Shown in pieces: positions 45,255 to 53,768 of a stretch of DNA of 64,000 nucleotides (its first letter is position 1; every line of letters starts with the position of its first letter). The position numbers and the translations under genes were made by a program. The notes below the pieces were generated by a model. It did not search any database. It was not told the DNA's origin and saw nothing but the letters and a program-made list of their open reading frames with translations. Location of the stretch: the NCBI GenBank assembly GCA_016234495.1, contig JACRBI010000034.1:43320-107319 (forward strand), read 5' to 3'. This stretch comes from Chloroflexota bacterium (lineage in GTDB: Bacteria > Chloroflexota > Anaerolineae > Anaerolineales > Villigracilaceae).

Positions 45255-46180
45255 AAGTTGATCCGCTCCTTTTCGATCACAAGCGGGCGATGCATCACCT
45301 GAGTGTAGATCGCGCCGATGTATTCGCCGACGATACCGAGGAACATCAACTGCACCGAACCGAGGAAGAACAACCCGATCACAAGCGGTGCTGAGCCGAG
45401 CGAGAACTCGAACCAGAAGATCAATTTATAGATCAGGTAGGCGAAGCCGATCAAAAAACTGACCACGGCGGAGAAGAACCCAAACATGGCTGCCAGCCGC
45501 AATGGAATTTTTGTATGGTTGGTAATGCCAAGCATGGCAAGGTCATAGAGGGTATAAAAATTATTCTTGCTGATCCCGCGTTTGCGGCGCGGCTGGGTGA
45601 ACACAACCTCGGCGCGGTCAAAGCCAAGGTCGGCGATCAGTCCGCGGAAATAGGGATACGGATCGTTGATGCCGCGAATCACATCCAGCACGGCACGATC
45701 ATACAACCCAAAGCCGGTGAAGTTCTCGATCAGCGGGACATCCGACAGTGCTCTCAGCCCGCGGTAGTAGACCGTGCGCAGGAAGTAGAACAAGCCCGGT
45801 TCCTCGCTTCTGTTTTTGACTCCAATCACAACCTTGTGCCCCTCTTCCCATTTAGCCACGAACTCAGGGATGCGCTCTGGCGGGTCCTGCAAATCGGAAG
45901 CGAGGGCGATCACGACATCGCCTTTGGCCTGCAAAATGGCGTGATACGGAGAACGGATGTGGCCGAAATTCCGCGTATTGATGATGACTCTCAAGTGTTT
46001 GTCTTTTTTTGCAAGTCCCCGTAAAACATCCGGGCTGCGGTCGGTGGAGGCGTTGTCAATGACGATGTGCTCGTACTTGTATTTTTTCAGGCCGGACATG
46101 ACGAGCCGAATCCGTTCGTGAAGCTCCTCAAGGTTATCCTGCTCGTTGAAGCAGGGAGTGACAATGCTGATTAACGTCAT
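45251..46180 (-). CDS. GT2 polyprenyl-phosphate glycosyltransferase (DPM1/GtrB/ArnC-like)
   Basis: 309 aa from ATG 46180, with GGGAGA upstream and ATGA overlap with the preceding stop. GT-A fold motifs: VTPCFNEQDNLEEL, VIDNASTDRSPDV, ALASDLQDPPERIPEF (DxD-type acidic cluster) and the RGISKNNFYTLYDLA region typical of polyprenyl-phosphate glycosyltransferases. Two C-terminal helices anchor it. It should load a nucleotide sugar onto undecaprenyl (or similar) phosphate for use by the GT-C-like membrane proteins in the same operon. Confidence 0.88.
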   Translation of the reverse strand: MTLISIVTPCFNEQDNLEELHERIRLVMSGLKKYKYEHIVIDNASTDRSPDVLRGLAKKDKHLRVIINTRNFGHIRSPYHAILQAKGDVVIALASDLQDPPERIPEFVAKWEEGHKVVIGVKNRSEEPGLFYFLRTVYYRGLRALSDVPLIENFTGFGLYDRAVLDVIRGINDPYPYFRGLIADLGFDRAEVVFTQPRRKRGISKNNFYTLYDLAMLGITNHTKIPLRLAAMFGFFSAVVSFLIGFAYLIYKLIFWFEFSLGSAPLVIGLFFLGSVQLMFLGIVGEYIGAIYTQVMHRPLVIEKERINF

Positions 46181-47370
46181 GGCTGATTCTCCCAAGACTG
46201 ATACAAAAGGATAATTTCATTTGGAAGTTTGCGCTTTGTGCGGATCTCGTCCGCTATCTCATTTTGATACAAACGCGAAGAAATTAAAACCGGCTCGCTC
46301 ATCCCTGCCAGAGCATCGGGCGAAAGTACCGGCACACCGCTGAAATTCTTTCCCTGATAGTTCGGGTTCGAATCGATGAAGGCCTTTATATCTGCCTGCC
46401 GCAGACGGCTGGTGGCAAGCAATCTTTGAGTATGAGTGCCAGTTCCCCACACGATGATGCTGCGGCGGCTTTCAACAACTTCGTCAATAATCCGCAGCAC
46501 GCCGCTGTCTGCCTGATACGAGCTATCAAGATATTCAAGCAGGGAGCGTTTAGTCTCATGATCGTATTCGCGGTTTACCGCGACACCATCACTCCTGCGA
46601 AACAAGGTGGAAAGCGCCGGGTCCTGAATTTCTTCAAGCCGCCGGGTGTTGTGCCAAACCGCCGCCGTCTCGAATCCATTTTTGTGCAATAGGTTTGTTA
46701 GCGATGTTGAAGAGAAGAAGTTTATGTGTTCCATGCTGAATTGTTGAAAGGCGGCTGACGTCAATTCGGTAAAACGCGAGACATCCGGCACCTCAATCCA
46801 CAGCAGACCGCCCGGCTTAAGAAGATTCCGCAGGGCGGCTAGCGAATCGTCAAGGTCACGGATATGCTCGAGGACGCTGTTTAATATCACAAGGTCAAAC
46901 AGGGACTCGTAGCGTGGAATCTCCGAGACGGGCGTGTTTTCAACCCGGATCCCATACAAGCGTTGAGCTGTTTTGGAACAAGAAGGAGATGGGTCTACCC
47001 CTAAAATATCCCCATATCCGTTTTTTTGAAACGCGGCTAAAAGCCCGCCGGTGGCACAGCCGACATCAATAATGCGGGCATTTTCATCCGCCAAGAATGG
47101 TTTTACCTGCCGAACGATCGAATCGTAGGTTTCCTGAGCGCTGGGAGAAATCTGCCCGCCCTGATGTTCGTTCTCATATTTGGACATTTGCTGATAGTAC
47201 CGATCAAACTCTCCTTGCGCCGGGATATTATCCGCAAACCCGAAGCCGCATCCATAGCACACCACCACATCATAGCCGCCGAACAAACTGCCTTCCGAAA
47301 TTTGGGAAAATTTTTGGGTATAAATTAATTGCTTTTGCGCACTTCCACAAACAGGACAATCACGCTCCAT
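46177..47370 (-). CDS. SAM-dependent methyltransferase with zinc-binding N-terminus (sugar C-methyltransferase-like)
   Basis: 397 aa. The N-terminus has CPVCGS and CYGCGFGF (four Cys, zinc site). Class I SAM fold follows: IIDVGCATGGLLAAFQKNGY (motif I) and NSVLEHIRDLDDSLAALRNLLKPGGLLWIEVP. A C-terminal Rossmann-like domain contains IIVWGTGTHTQRLL and FIDSNPNYQGKNFSGVPVL. This three-part plan resembles the C-methyltransferases of deoxysugar pathways (TylC3/TcaB9 type). In this operon it may methylate the CDP-sugar. Overlaps the next gene by 4 bases. Confidence 0.78.
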   Translation of the reverse strand: MERDCPVCGSAQKQLIYTQKFSQISEGSLFGGYDVVVCYGCGFGFADNIPAQGEFDRYYQQMSKYENEHQGGQISPSAQETYDSIVRQVKPFLADENARIIDVGCATGGLLAAFQKNGYGDILGVDPSPSCSKTAQRLYGIRVENTPVSEIPRYESLFDLVILNSVLEHIRDLDDSLAALRNLLKPGGLLWIEVPDVSRFTELTSAAFQQFSMEHINFFSSTSLTNLLHKNGFETAAVWHNTRRLEEIQDPALSTLFRRSDGVAVNREYDHETKRSLLEYLDSSYQADSGVLRIIDEVVESRRSIIVWGTGTHTQRLLATSRLRQADIKAFIDSNPNYQGKNFSGVPVLSPDALAGMSEPVLISSRLYQNEIADEIRTKRKLPNEIILLYQSWENQP

Positions 47371-47400
47371 CGTTACACGACTCCGTTAAAATTTTTCATG

Positions 47401-49209
47401 CTACTCCGGCAAAAGCGGAATGATCATATTGGATGCAAACTCATCGCGGCTCAGGAAAGGCCACAAATCTTCCATCGGCTTGGACTTCAGAGTCCCATCG
47501 TTTTGCAGTACCGATGTGACGCGCGGCTGCTGCACCTGATTGGGATCAACCATCACTTCGATAATCACCGGCCCGGGAATGGACAATGCCTCGCGAATCT
47601 TTTCGCGCAAGCGGGTGTGATTCTTCAGTCGGTAGGTACTCAACCCATAAGCGCGACCCACCTTGATGATGTCCGGAAAAGTTAATCCGCTGCCCGGTTC
47701 GCTGCCGACATAGCGCCCGTCAAAATAACTGCGCTGCATATTCATGATCGAGCCGTAGCCGTTATTATTCAAGACAAAGAACTTGATCGGCAAATTCAAG
47801 CGGTGAATTGTTTCAAGCTCCTGAATGTTCAATTGAAAACCGCCGTCGCCGTTAACACAGATCGTCCGCCTACGATCGCTGGCAAGACAAGCGCCAATGC
47901 TCATCGGCAGGCCGAATCCCATTGCGCCAAGAGCCGGCGAGAAGATAAAACTCTGTCCCTCCTTCACGTGCCAGGCTTGCATCATGATGTTTGCGCACGG
48001 CCCGGAACTGCCGGGCACGATCACTTCACCGGGGTCAACCTCTGCAGAAAGCGCCTCCATCAGCACGTACATGTTCACGTACTGCTTCTCCTCCCAATAT
48101 TCCGGCAGGACGACAGGGTATTTCTGCTTCCAATCGAGGCAGCGCTCCAGCCACGCAGAGCGATTCTTCCGTTCGAGTCTGTGCGACTGGGCAAGCATCT
48201 CATCGACGAAAGGCTTCGCATCCGAGATCACCTTGATGCAGATCTCCATATCCGACAGTTTTTGAATCTCTGCCGGGTCCACATCCACGATGACCTTTTT
48301 TGCAGCCCGGGCAAAGTTTGGCTGGTTGAAAGCAATCTGGTCAAAGTCGAGGCGCGAACCGATCGAGATGAGCAGGTCGCTATTCTGCTGTACGAAATTT
48401 GCGCCGCGCTGACCGATCCCGCCGGGGCGGCCGGCAAAGAGCGGATGATCATCCGGCATCAACCCAATCGCCTTCCAGGTTGCAAGCGCCGGGATATTTA
48501 ACTTCTCAACGAACTGTCGAAATTCATTGGATGCTTCAGCAGCCTGTATGCCGTATCCTGCAAAAATGACCGGGCGTTCAGCCTGATTGATCAAATCGTA
48601 AATTTGCGCAACCTGATTCCGCAGCAACTCGGTATCATTCGCGTCAACTTCGTCAGGGATAAAACCTTCGAGAGAGGCTTCGTCAATTTGCAAAGCCTGC
48701 ACATCCACTGGAATATCAATCCAGACCGGGCCGCGCCGCCCGCTGCGCGCAAGATAAACCGCCTTTTCTAAATGATAGCGGATCGTCTGCGGGTCGAGAA
48801 TCCGCGCGGCATATTTTGTAATCGGCTTGACGATCGAAATGATGTCAACTTCCTGAGAACCGAGCGAGCGCAATCCGCTTTCGCCCATCAGAGTTGAGCG
48901 CTTGACCTGCCCCGAGACAAAAATACACGGAGTAGAGTCCATCCATGCACCGGCCACGCCGGTGACAGCATTTGTGCCGCCGGGCCCGGTGGTTACAAAC
49001 TCAGCCCCCAAATTACTTGTGTAGTGACCGTAAGCTTGAGCCGCGATTGCCCCTGCCTGCTCGTGAAGCGGCGCAATATATTCAACATCTTTTGAGCGCC
49101 CAAGCGAATCAACCAGATGCATGGCGCCGCCGCCGGCAATCATAAAAACATGCCTGACACCCTGCATCGCAATAAACTGCACAACATAATCGGATAATTT
49201 AATTGTCAT
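47401..49209 (-). CDS. TPP-dependent acetolactate-synthase-like enzyme (YerE-like candidate)
   Basis: 602 aa. Three-domain TPP enzyme: the catalytic Glu is E50 in PLHEQAGAIAAQAYG, followed by TTGPGGTNAVTGVAGAWMDSTP, the central domain (ERPVIFAGYGIQ), and the TPP/Mg site NGDGGFQLNIQELETIHRLNLPIKFFVLNNNGYGS. Similar to acetolactate synthase, but located in a CDP-3,6-dideoxysugar cluster, where the known YerE of Yersinia joins a two-carbon unit from pyruvate to CDP-3,6-dideoxy-4-hexulose. That role is therefore favoured over branched amino acid synthesis; no ilvN or ilvC is nearby. Confidence 0.75.
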   Translation of the reverse strand: MTIKLSDYVVQFIAMQGVRHVFMIAGGGAMHLVDSLGRSKDVEYIAPLHEQAGAIAAQAYGHYTSNLGAEFVTTGPGGTNAVTGVAGAWMDSTPCIFVSGQVKRSTLMGESGLRSLGSQEVDIISIVKPITKYAARILDPQTIRYHLEKAVYLARSGRRGPVWIDIPVDVQALQIDEASLEGFIPDEVDANDTELLRNQVAQIYDLINQAERPVIFAGYGIQAAEASNEFRQFVEKLNIPALATWKAIGLMPDDHPLFAGRPGGIGQRGANFVQQNSDLLISIGSRLDFDQIAFNQPNFARAAKKVIVDVDPAEIQKLSDMEICIKVISDAKPFVDEMLAQSHRLERKNRSAWLERCLDWKQKYPVVLPEYWEEKQYVNMYVLMEALSAEVDPGEVIVPGSSGPCANIMMQAWHVKEGQSFIFSPALGAMGFGLPMSIGACLASDRRRTICVNGDGGFQLNIQELETIHRLNLPIKFFVLNNNGYGSIMNMQRSYFDGRYVGSEPGSGLTFPDIIKVGRAYGLSTYRLKNHTRLREKIREALSIPGPVIIEVMVDPNQVQQPRVTSVLQNDGTLKSKPMEDLWPFLSRDEFASNMIIPLLPE

Positions 49210-49287
49210 TTGTCACCTGAATAAAACTCATCCCAAAATATATTGCACAGATTATAACGATGAAACCCTGGATTGTTCTTTGCAGAT

Positions 49288-50340
49288 TTATTTGGGGATC
49301 TGATTCTCGTGCCATTGGATGGTGCGCCGAAAAGAATCGGGGACGGGAATCCACGCTTCCAACCCTAACGTTTTAGCTGCTCGCCGTGTGGACGGAATGT
49401 ATCGCGCTGGAAGTTTTCCCGCCAGCGGCGTCTTCTGATGGACGATCACCGGAGGGGACGGGTCGAATAAACCGGCAACCGTCTGTGCCAACTCGCCAAT
49501 GCTGATCGCCTGCTCTGAGCCAACATTGTACGCCGTGCCTGAATCGCCTTTCAACAAAATTGTCCAAAGCCAGATGGCAAGGTCGGCGGCGTACAGATAG
49601 GAGCGAAGAGGCGTGCCATCGCCATTGACTTCAATCGGCTTGCCAGCCAGCCCATCACGGATGAAGTTGCCGGCCGCGAAGTGTGAATCCAATGGCAGGT
49701 AAGGGCCAACAAAAGCAAAGCAGCGGGCGATGGTCGTGCTCATTTTCCCGGCGTGGATTTTAGTCAGCAACTCTGCGGCGCGCTTGCCCTGTGAATAAAC
49801 TGAGCGCATGTCCGGTGGGTCGTCGTAGTCACGAAATGGAGAATCTTCTGCGAGATATTCCAACGCTGGGTCTTGCGGACCATATACTGCGCCGGAACTG
49901 GTGAACAGAAATTTCTGCGCATTGGATTGATCTGCGAACTCAAGAGCGCGCTGTGCTCCATTGACGATGGTGTTGAACATCGTCAGCAGGTTATCTGCGC
50001 TGAGGTGTGCGCTTGATTCGCTCGCGGCGTGAATGACATGCGAGAACCCGCCTTTGGGAAATTCAAAGTCCCGCACATCGCCGCTGACGAGGGTGATGGC
50101 AGGATTCAGCATCAGGTGAGGCAATGCCTGTTTGACAGAATCAGGCCGGCGGGTCAGCACCGACGCGGACGCTTTTAAGTCCAATTGCTGATTGGCAAAA
50201 AGAAAACTTTCGAGAAGCCAGCATCCAAAAAAACCCGTCCCACCGGTGATGAAGAGGCGCGCACCGCGCAGGTCCTCCCACAAGTCGCGGGTATGGTCGA
50301 GGATATGATGCAGGTCAGCGGAGAGCGGATTTTGATTCAT
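49288..50340 (-). CDS. NAD-dependent epimerase/dehydratase (extended SDR) of a CDP-sugar pathway
   Basis: 350 aa. Rossmann motif [16 protein letters not shown], then HAASESSAH, the catalytic SSGAVYG and YSQGKRAAE (Tyr-x3-Lys). C-terminal part [20 protein letters not shown] is typical of nucleotide-sugar SDRs. Positioned between rfbH and the TPP enzyme, it could reduce the C4 ketone (as abequose or paratose synthases do) or the side-chain ketone formed by a YerE-like step (as YerF). Sequence alone does not decide. It overlaps rfbH by 26 bases. Confidence 0.8.
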   Translation of the reverse strand: MNQNPLSADLHHILDHTRDLWEDLRGARLFITGGTGFFGCWLLESFLFANQQLDLKASASVLTRRPDSVKQALPHLMLNPAITLVSGDVRDFEFPKGGFSHVIHAASESSAHLSADNLLTMFNTIVNGAQRALEFADQSNAQKFLFTSSGAVYGPQDPALEYLAEDSPFRDYDDPPDMRSVYSQGKRAAELLTKIHAGKMSTTIARCFAFVGPYLPLDSHFAAGNFIRDGLAGKPIEVNGDGTPLRSYLYAADLAIWLWTILLKGDSGTAYNVGSEQAISIGELAQTVAGLFDPSPPVIVHQKTPLAGKLPARYIPSTRRAAKTLGLEAWIPVPDSFRRTIQWHENQIPK

Positions 50341-51634
50341 GCAAGGTTTCGATCACATAATCGAGCATGGGGCGCGTGAGGCCGGGATACACGCCAAGCC
50401 AGAAGACATGGTTCATGATGAAATCGGTGTTGTCAAGTGGACTGGCAACGCGATAATTTACATTTCGATAGGCAGGCTGGCGCACAAGGTTGCCGCCAAA
50501 GAGCAGGCGTGTTGCGATCTTGCGCTCATCCAAAAAGCGGGTCAATTGATTGCGCGTGAACGAGGCTTCTGCGCGGACAGCAAGCGGGAATCCAAACCAG
50601 CTTGGCTCGCTGTTCGGCGTGGCTTGCGGAAGGATAAAATATTCCTGCATATCTTGCAGATGTTCATGCAGGTATGCAAAGTTGGCGCGGCGGGCTTCGA
50701 TGAACGCTGGAAGTTTTTGCATTTGCGCGAGGCCGACCGCGGCTTGCATGTCGGTTGCTTTTAAGTTGTAGCCGATATGTGAGTAGGTATATTTGTGGTC
50801 GTAGCCAAAAGGCAGGTCACCGAGTTGATGCTCGAAGCGTTTGCCGCAGGTGTTATCTTTGCCGGGCTCGCACCAACAGTCGCGCCCCCAATCGCGGAAG
50901 GATTCGGCGAGAGTTTTTAATTTTGGCTTATCGGTTAACACTGCACCACCCTCCCCCATCGTAATGTGATGCGCGGGATAAAAACTCGTGGTCGCCAGTG
51001 CGCCGAACGTGCCGACATTTTGTCTGTTGTATTTTGCGCCGACTGCGTCGCAACAATCTTCGATTAACCAAAGGTCGTGCTTGTGAGCAAACTCGGTCAC
51101 TGCTGCAAGGTCAAACGGATTGCCGAGTGTATGCGCGATCATGACGGCGCGCGTGCGCGGGCTGAGCGCGGCTTCGAGGTAATTTACATCCACGTTATAG
51201 GTTGGGATATGAACATCAACAAAAACGGGAATCAAATTATTTTGAATGATCGGGTTGACCGTGGTGGGGAATCCCGCCGCAACGGTGATGACTTCGTCGC
51301 CGGGTTTCAGGGCTTTGTCCCCAAGCTGGGGCGAGGTCAGGCACGATAGCGCCACAAGGTTTGCCGATGAACCAGAGTTCACCAAAATAGAATTACGCAC
51401 CCCCATGAATTTTGAAAACTCTTTTTGAAACTGATCTGCAAAGCGGCCGGTCGTCAGCCAGAAATCAAGCGATGAATCAACCAGATGCTGCAATTCAATT
51501 TCGTCGAAGACTCTGCCTGAAACAGGCACGGGCGATCCGCCCGGAATAAATTCGCGCGGCGCAAATGCCTCGGCAAAATATTCAGCCGTCAACGCGCGGA
51601 TCTGCGAGCGGAGTTCGTCAGCTCTGGTGTTCAT
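50315..51634 (-). CDS. rfbH: CDP-4-keto-6-deoxy-D-glucose 3-dehydrase (E1, RfbH/DdhC)
   Basis: 439 aa from ATG 51634 ([12 protein letters not shown] aligns with known E1 starts). E1 is a PMP- and [2Fe-2S]-dependent dehydrase that removes the C3 hydroxyl. The diagnostic replacement of the aminotransferase lysine by histidine is present (H222 in [12 protein letters not shown]). The cluster cysteines fit C195-X57-C253-X1-C255-X7-C263 exactly, with the text [14 protein letters not shown]1 needs a reductase partner (E3, DdhD), not seen in this window. Overlaps rfbG by 17 bases. Confidence 0.95.
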   Translation of the reverse strand: MNTRADELRSQIRALTAEYFAEAFAPREFIPGGSPVPVSGRVFDEIELQHLVDSSLDFWLTTGRFADQFQKEFSKFMGVRNSILVNSGSSANLVALSCLTSPQLGDKALKPGDEVITVAAGFPTTVNPIIQNNLIPVFVDVHIPTYNVDVNYLEAALSPRTRAVMIAHTLGNPFDLAAVTEFAHKHDLWLIEDCCDAVGAKYNRQNVGTFGALATTSFYPAHHITMGEGGAVLTDKPKLKTLAESFRDWGRDCWCEPGKDNTCGKRFEHQLGDLPFGYDHKYTYSHIGYNLKATDMQAAVGLAQMQKLPAFIEARRANFAYLHEHLQDMQEYFILPQATPNSEPSWFGFPLAVRAEASFTRNQLTRFLDERKIATRLLFGGNLVRQPAYRNVNYRVASPLDNTDFIMNHVFWLGVYPGLTRPMLDYVIETLHESKSALR

Positions 51635-52619
51635 GGGCAAAAAATTTCTTGTACCAGTCAATCGTCAACGCCAGTCCCGAATCCAGATCGAAGAGCGGAT
51701 TCCAATTCAACATGCGGCGCGCCTTTTCCGCGCTGAGATATTGATGTCGAATTTCGTTATTTGTTTCGTTGAGGATTTCAGGTTTGAGATTTGTCTCCAT
51801 CAACCTGACAACATGATCCACGATCTCGCGCACCGTGGCTTGAATCTCATTCGAGAAATTAAATGCCTGCCCTTTGAGCTGCGGTTTTTCGGCCAACTTT
51901 TCCGCAAGCAACATGTAAGCCGCAGCGCCATCTTCCACATAAAAATAATCGCGGATATATTCACCGTCCGAGCGGATGATGGGAGACTGCCCGCGCAGAA
52001 TCGAGCGGATGGTGCCGGGGACGATTCGATTCCAATTCAAGTCACCGCCGCCGTAGAAATTACCGCAGCGCGTGATGGCAACCGGCAGGTCGTAACTTTT
52101 TGCGTATGTGCTCGCGATCAAATCGGCAGTGGATTTGCTTACGTCATATGGATGCCGCCCCTGCAAAGGAGTCTCTTCCGTGTAGGGCAGGATTTCCTGA
52201 TCGCCGTAGGCTTTATCTGACGAAGCCAGCACGATCTGCCTGACCTTTGGGCTGCGGCGGCAAGCCTCGAGCAGATTCCACGTCCCAGCAATGTTCGTCT
52301 CGAAAGTTGAGATTGGATTCCGATTCGCAATTGTGACGATGGTCTGCGCGGCAAGGTGAATGACGGTGTCAATTTCAAATTCGCCGAGAACGCGTTCGAG
52401 CAGGTCGCGGTCGCGGATATCGCCGCGGACAACTTTTACCTTTTCGATATACCCTGCGCGGACGAGTTCGCTTTGCGGCACCCAGTCACGGACGAGACAA
52501 ACTACATCCGCGCCTGCGCCGATCAACCGTCGGATGAGCCACGAACCGACCAATCCTGTCGCGCCCGTGACAAATGTGGGGCGATCCTGCCAGAACGAGC
52601 GGTTTACCATATTTTCCAT
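51618..52619 (-). CDS. rfbG: CDP-glucose 4,6-dehydratase
   Basis: 333 aa. Extended SDR with [32 protein letters not shown] and catalytic [34 protein letters not shown] and [13 protein letters not shown] match CDP-glucose 4,6-dehydratases. Produces CDP-4-keto-6-deoxyglucose for rfbH. It overlaps rfbF by 16 bases; a second ATG three codons in is possible. Confidence 0.93.
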   Translation of the reverse strand: MENMVNRSFWQDRPTFVTGATGLVGSWLIRRLIGAGADVVCLVRDWVPQSELVRAGYIEKVKVVRGDIRDRDLLERVLGEFEIDTVIHLAAQTIVTIANRNPISTFETNIAGTWNLLEACRRSPKVRQIVLASSDKAYGDQEILPYTEETPLQGRHPYDVSKSTADLIASTYAKSYDLPVAITRCGNFYGGGDLNWNRIVPGTIRSILRGQSPIIRSDGEYIRDYFYVEDGAAAYMLLAEKLAEKPQLKGQAFNFSNEIQATVREIVDHVVRLMETNLKPEILNETNNEIRHQYLSAEKARRMLNWNPLFDLDSGLALTIDWYKKFFAHEHQS

Positions 52620-53371
52620 GGAGCGGTTCCATCCTGCCAGAGTCTTTCCAGTTGATGCACGTCACGAAGTGTGTCCATGCACTGCCAAAAGTCATTGTGC
52701 TGGTAGGCAGCCAGTTGTTCCTCAGCAACGAGGCGTTCCATTGGTGATGCCTCCCAGGGCGTGACGTAATCCGGGATGTAGTCGCGGATGCCTGGCTCAA
52801 GGACAAAATATCCGCCGTTGATCCAGCCTTCTCCGGCCTGTGGTTTTTCGATGAAATAAGAAACAAAGTTCTCCCGTAAACCCAATCCGCCAAAACGCGC
52901 CGGCGGGCGGACAGCGGTAACGGTGGCAAGGCGTCCCTGCGCGCGGTGGTAATTCACCAGTTGAGAAATATCTATGTTGGCGACACCGTCTCCGTAGGTC
53001 ATCATGAACGGTTCATCACCGATGTACTCCGCCACTTTTTTCACGCGTCCGCCTGTGCTGCTTTCTAATCCGGTATCCACCAGGTGAACGATCCAGTCCT
53101 CGCCCTGCCCGTTATGAATCTCCACGTTTCCGGACTTTAGATTTACAGTCAGGTTATGCGAGCGATAGTGATAGTTCAAAAAATAATCCTTGATGATGTC
53201 ACCCTTATACCCCAGAGCAATCACAAATTCCTTGTATCCAAACGAGGCATAAATATTCATGATGTGCCAGAGGATGGGTTTCCCGCCGACCTCAACCATC
53301 GGCTTAGGCTTTAGCATCGTCTCTTCCGATAAACGCGTCCCGAGTCCGCCTGCAAGAATGGCCACTTTCAT
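52604..53371 (-). CDS. rfbF: Glucose-1-phosphate cytidylyltransferase
   Basis: 255 aa. Begins [38 protein letters not shown], the nucleotidyltransferase signature. [11 protein letters not shown] carries the Mg-binding Asp and [12 protein letters not shown] and [11 protein letters not shown] are family text. It makes CDP-glucose from CTP and glucose-1-phosphate, the entry step of CDP-3,6-dideoxyhexose synthesis. First gene of the long operon; AGAGGAA precedes ATG 53371. Confidence 0.95.
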   Translation of the reverse strand: MKVAILAGGLGTRLSEETMLKPKPMVEVGGKPILWHIMNIYASFGYKEFVIALGYKGDIIKDYFLNYHYRSHNLTVNLKSGNVEIHNGQGEDWIVHLVDTGLESSTGGRVKKVAEYIGDEPFMMTYGDGVANIDISQLVNYHRAQGRLATVTAVRPPARFGGLGLRENFVSYFIEKPQAGEGWINGGYFVLEPGIRDYIPDYVTPWEASPMERLVAEEQLAAYQHNDFWQCMDTLRDVHQLERLWQDGTAPWKIW

Positions 53372-53403
53372 AAAACTGATTCCTCTCGTTGATTGATGGC
53401 GTG

Positions 53404-53409
53404 ATTATA
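53404..53409 (-). promoter_or_regulatory. -10 box for the CDP-sugar/glycan operon
   Basis: TATAAT on the minus strand 32 bases upstream of the rfbF ATG; start of transcription near 53397. No good -35 box was found at 16-18 bases, so it may need an activator or another sigma factor. Confidence 0.45.
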
Positions 53410-53483
53410 CATGGACTTCGCCGGGGGAATTCTTGCGGAATCATTGAGAATAAAAGGCTCGACTTTTTTTATCGGGAATCCTT

Positions 53484-53632
53484 TTTCTCAAACACAAAGG
53501 GGGCGAAGGGTCACGAAGGAAAACGCTTAACCTTCGTGGCCAGAGAGTGTTTCTTAAGTCTGAATCGCGAGCAAGAAAAGATCATTATCAACATACGCTT
53601 TGCGCATGGAGTCCATAATGGTTTCTCTGTGC
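53484..53632. repeat. Decayed palindromic element in the rfbF-hppA gap
   Basis: The 53372-53768 gap (397 bases) has no gene. CACGAAGG (53512-53519) and CCTTCGTG (53531-53538) form a hairpin. Wording of the left part (cacaaagggggcgaagg) and the right part (tttctctgtgccctcagtggt, around 53620) matches the dispersed palindromes at 29641 and 35055. The rest of the gap holds the operon promoter candidate and the hppA terminator. Confidence 0.5.
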
Positions 53633-53723
53633 CCTCAGTGGTAAAAAAGCCTTTAAAGAACTGCCTCTCAGGATTTTCCCGCCACATCGTCCCGATGCCT
53701 TTTCGGGAGAAACGGGAGCCTGA

Positions 53724-53756
53724 ATAAAAAAAGACCCGTCATAAATGACGGGTCTT
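53724..53756 (-). terminator. hppA terminator
   Basis: On the minus strand AAGACCCGTCAT (complement of 53745-53756) pairs with ATGACGGGTCTT (complement of 53731-53742) with a 2-base centre, followed by seven U. Twelve-base perfect stem, 12 bases after the hppA stop. Confidence 0.9.
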
Positions 53757-53768
53757 CCAACCTGCGAA

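Noticed and set aside
47803..48501. 232-codon open frame on the plus strand
   Set aside because: Antisense shadow of the TPP enzyme gene; low-complexity translation with no motif.
47401..49209. Housekeeping acetolactate synthase (ilvB)
   Set aside because: No ilvN or ilvC beside it and it is embedded in a CDP-sugar operon; not excluded, but less likely.
45251..53371. Reading the cluster as a classical LPS O-antigen locus
   Set aside because: No wzx, wzy, waaL or outer-membrane genes are seen and the other genes suggest an organism without LPS; a surface glycan of another kind is more likely.
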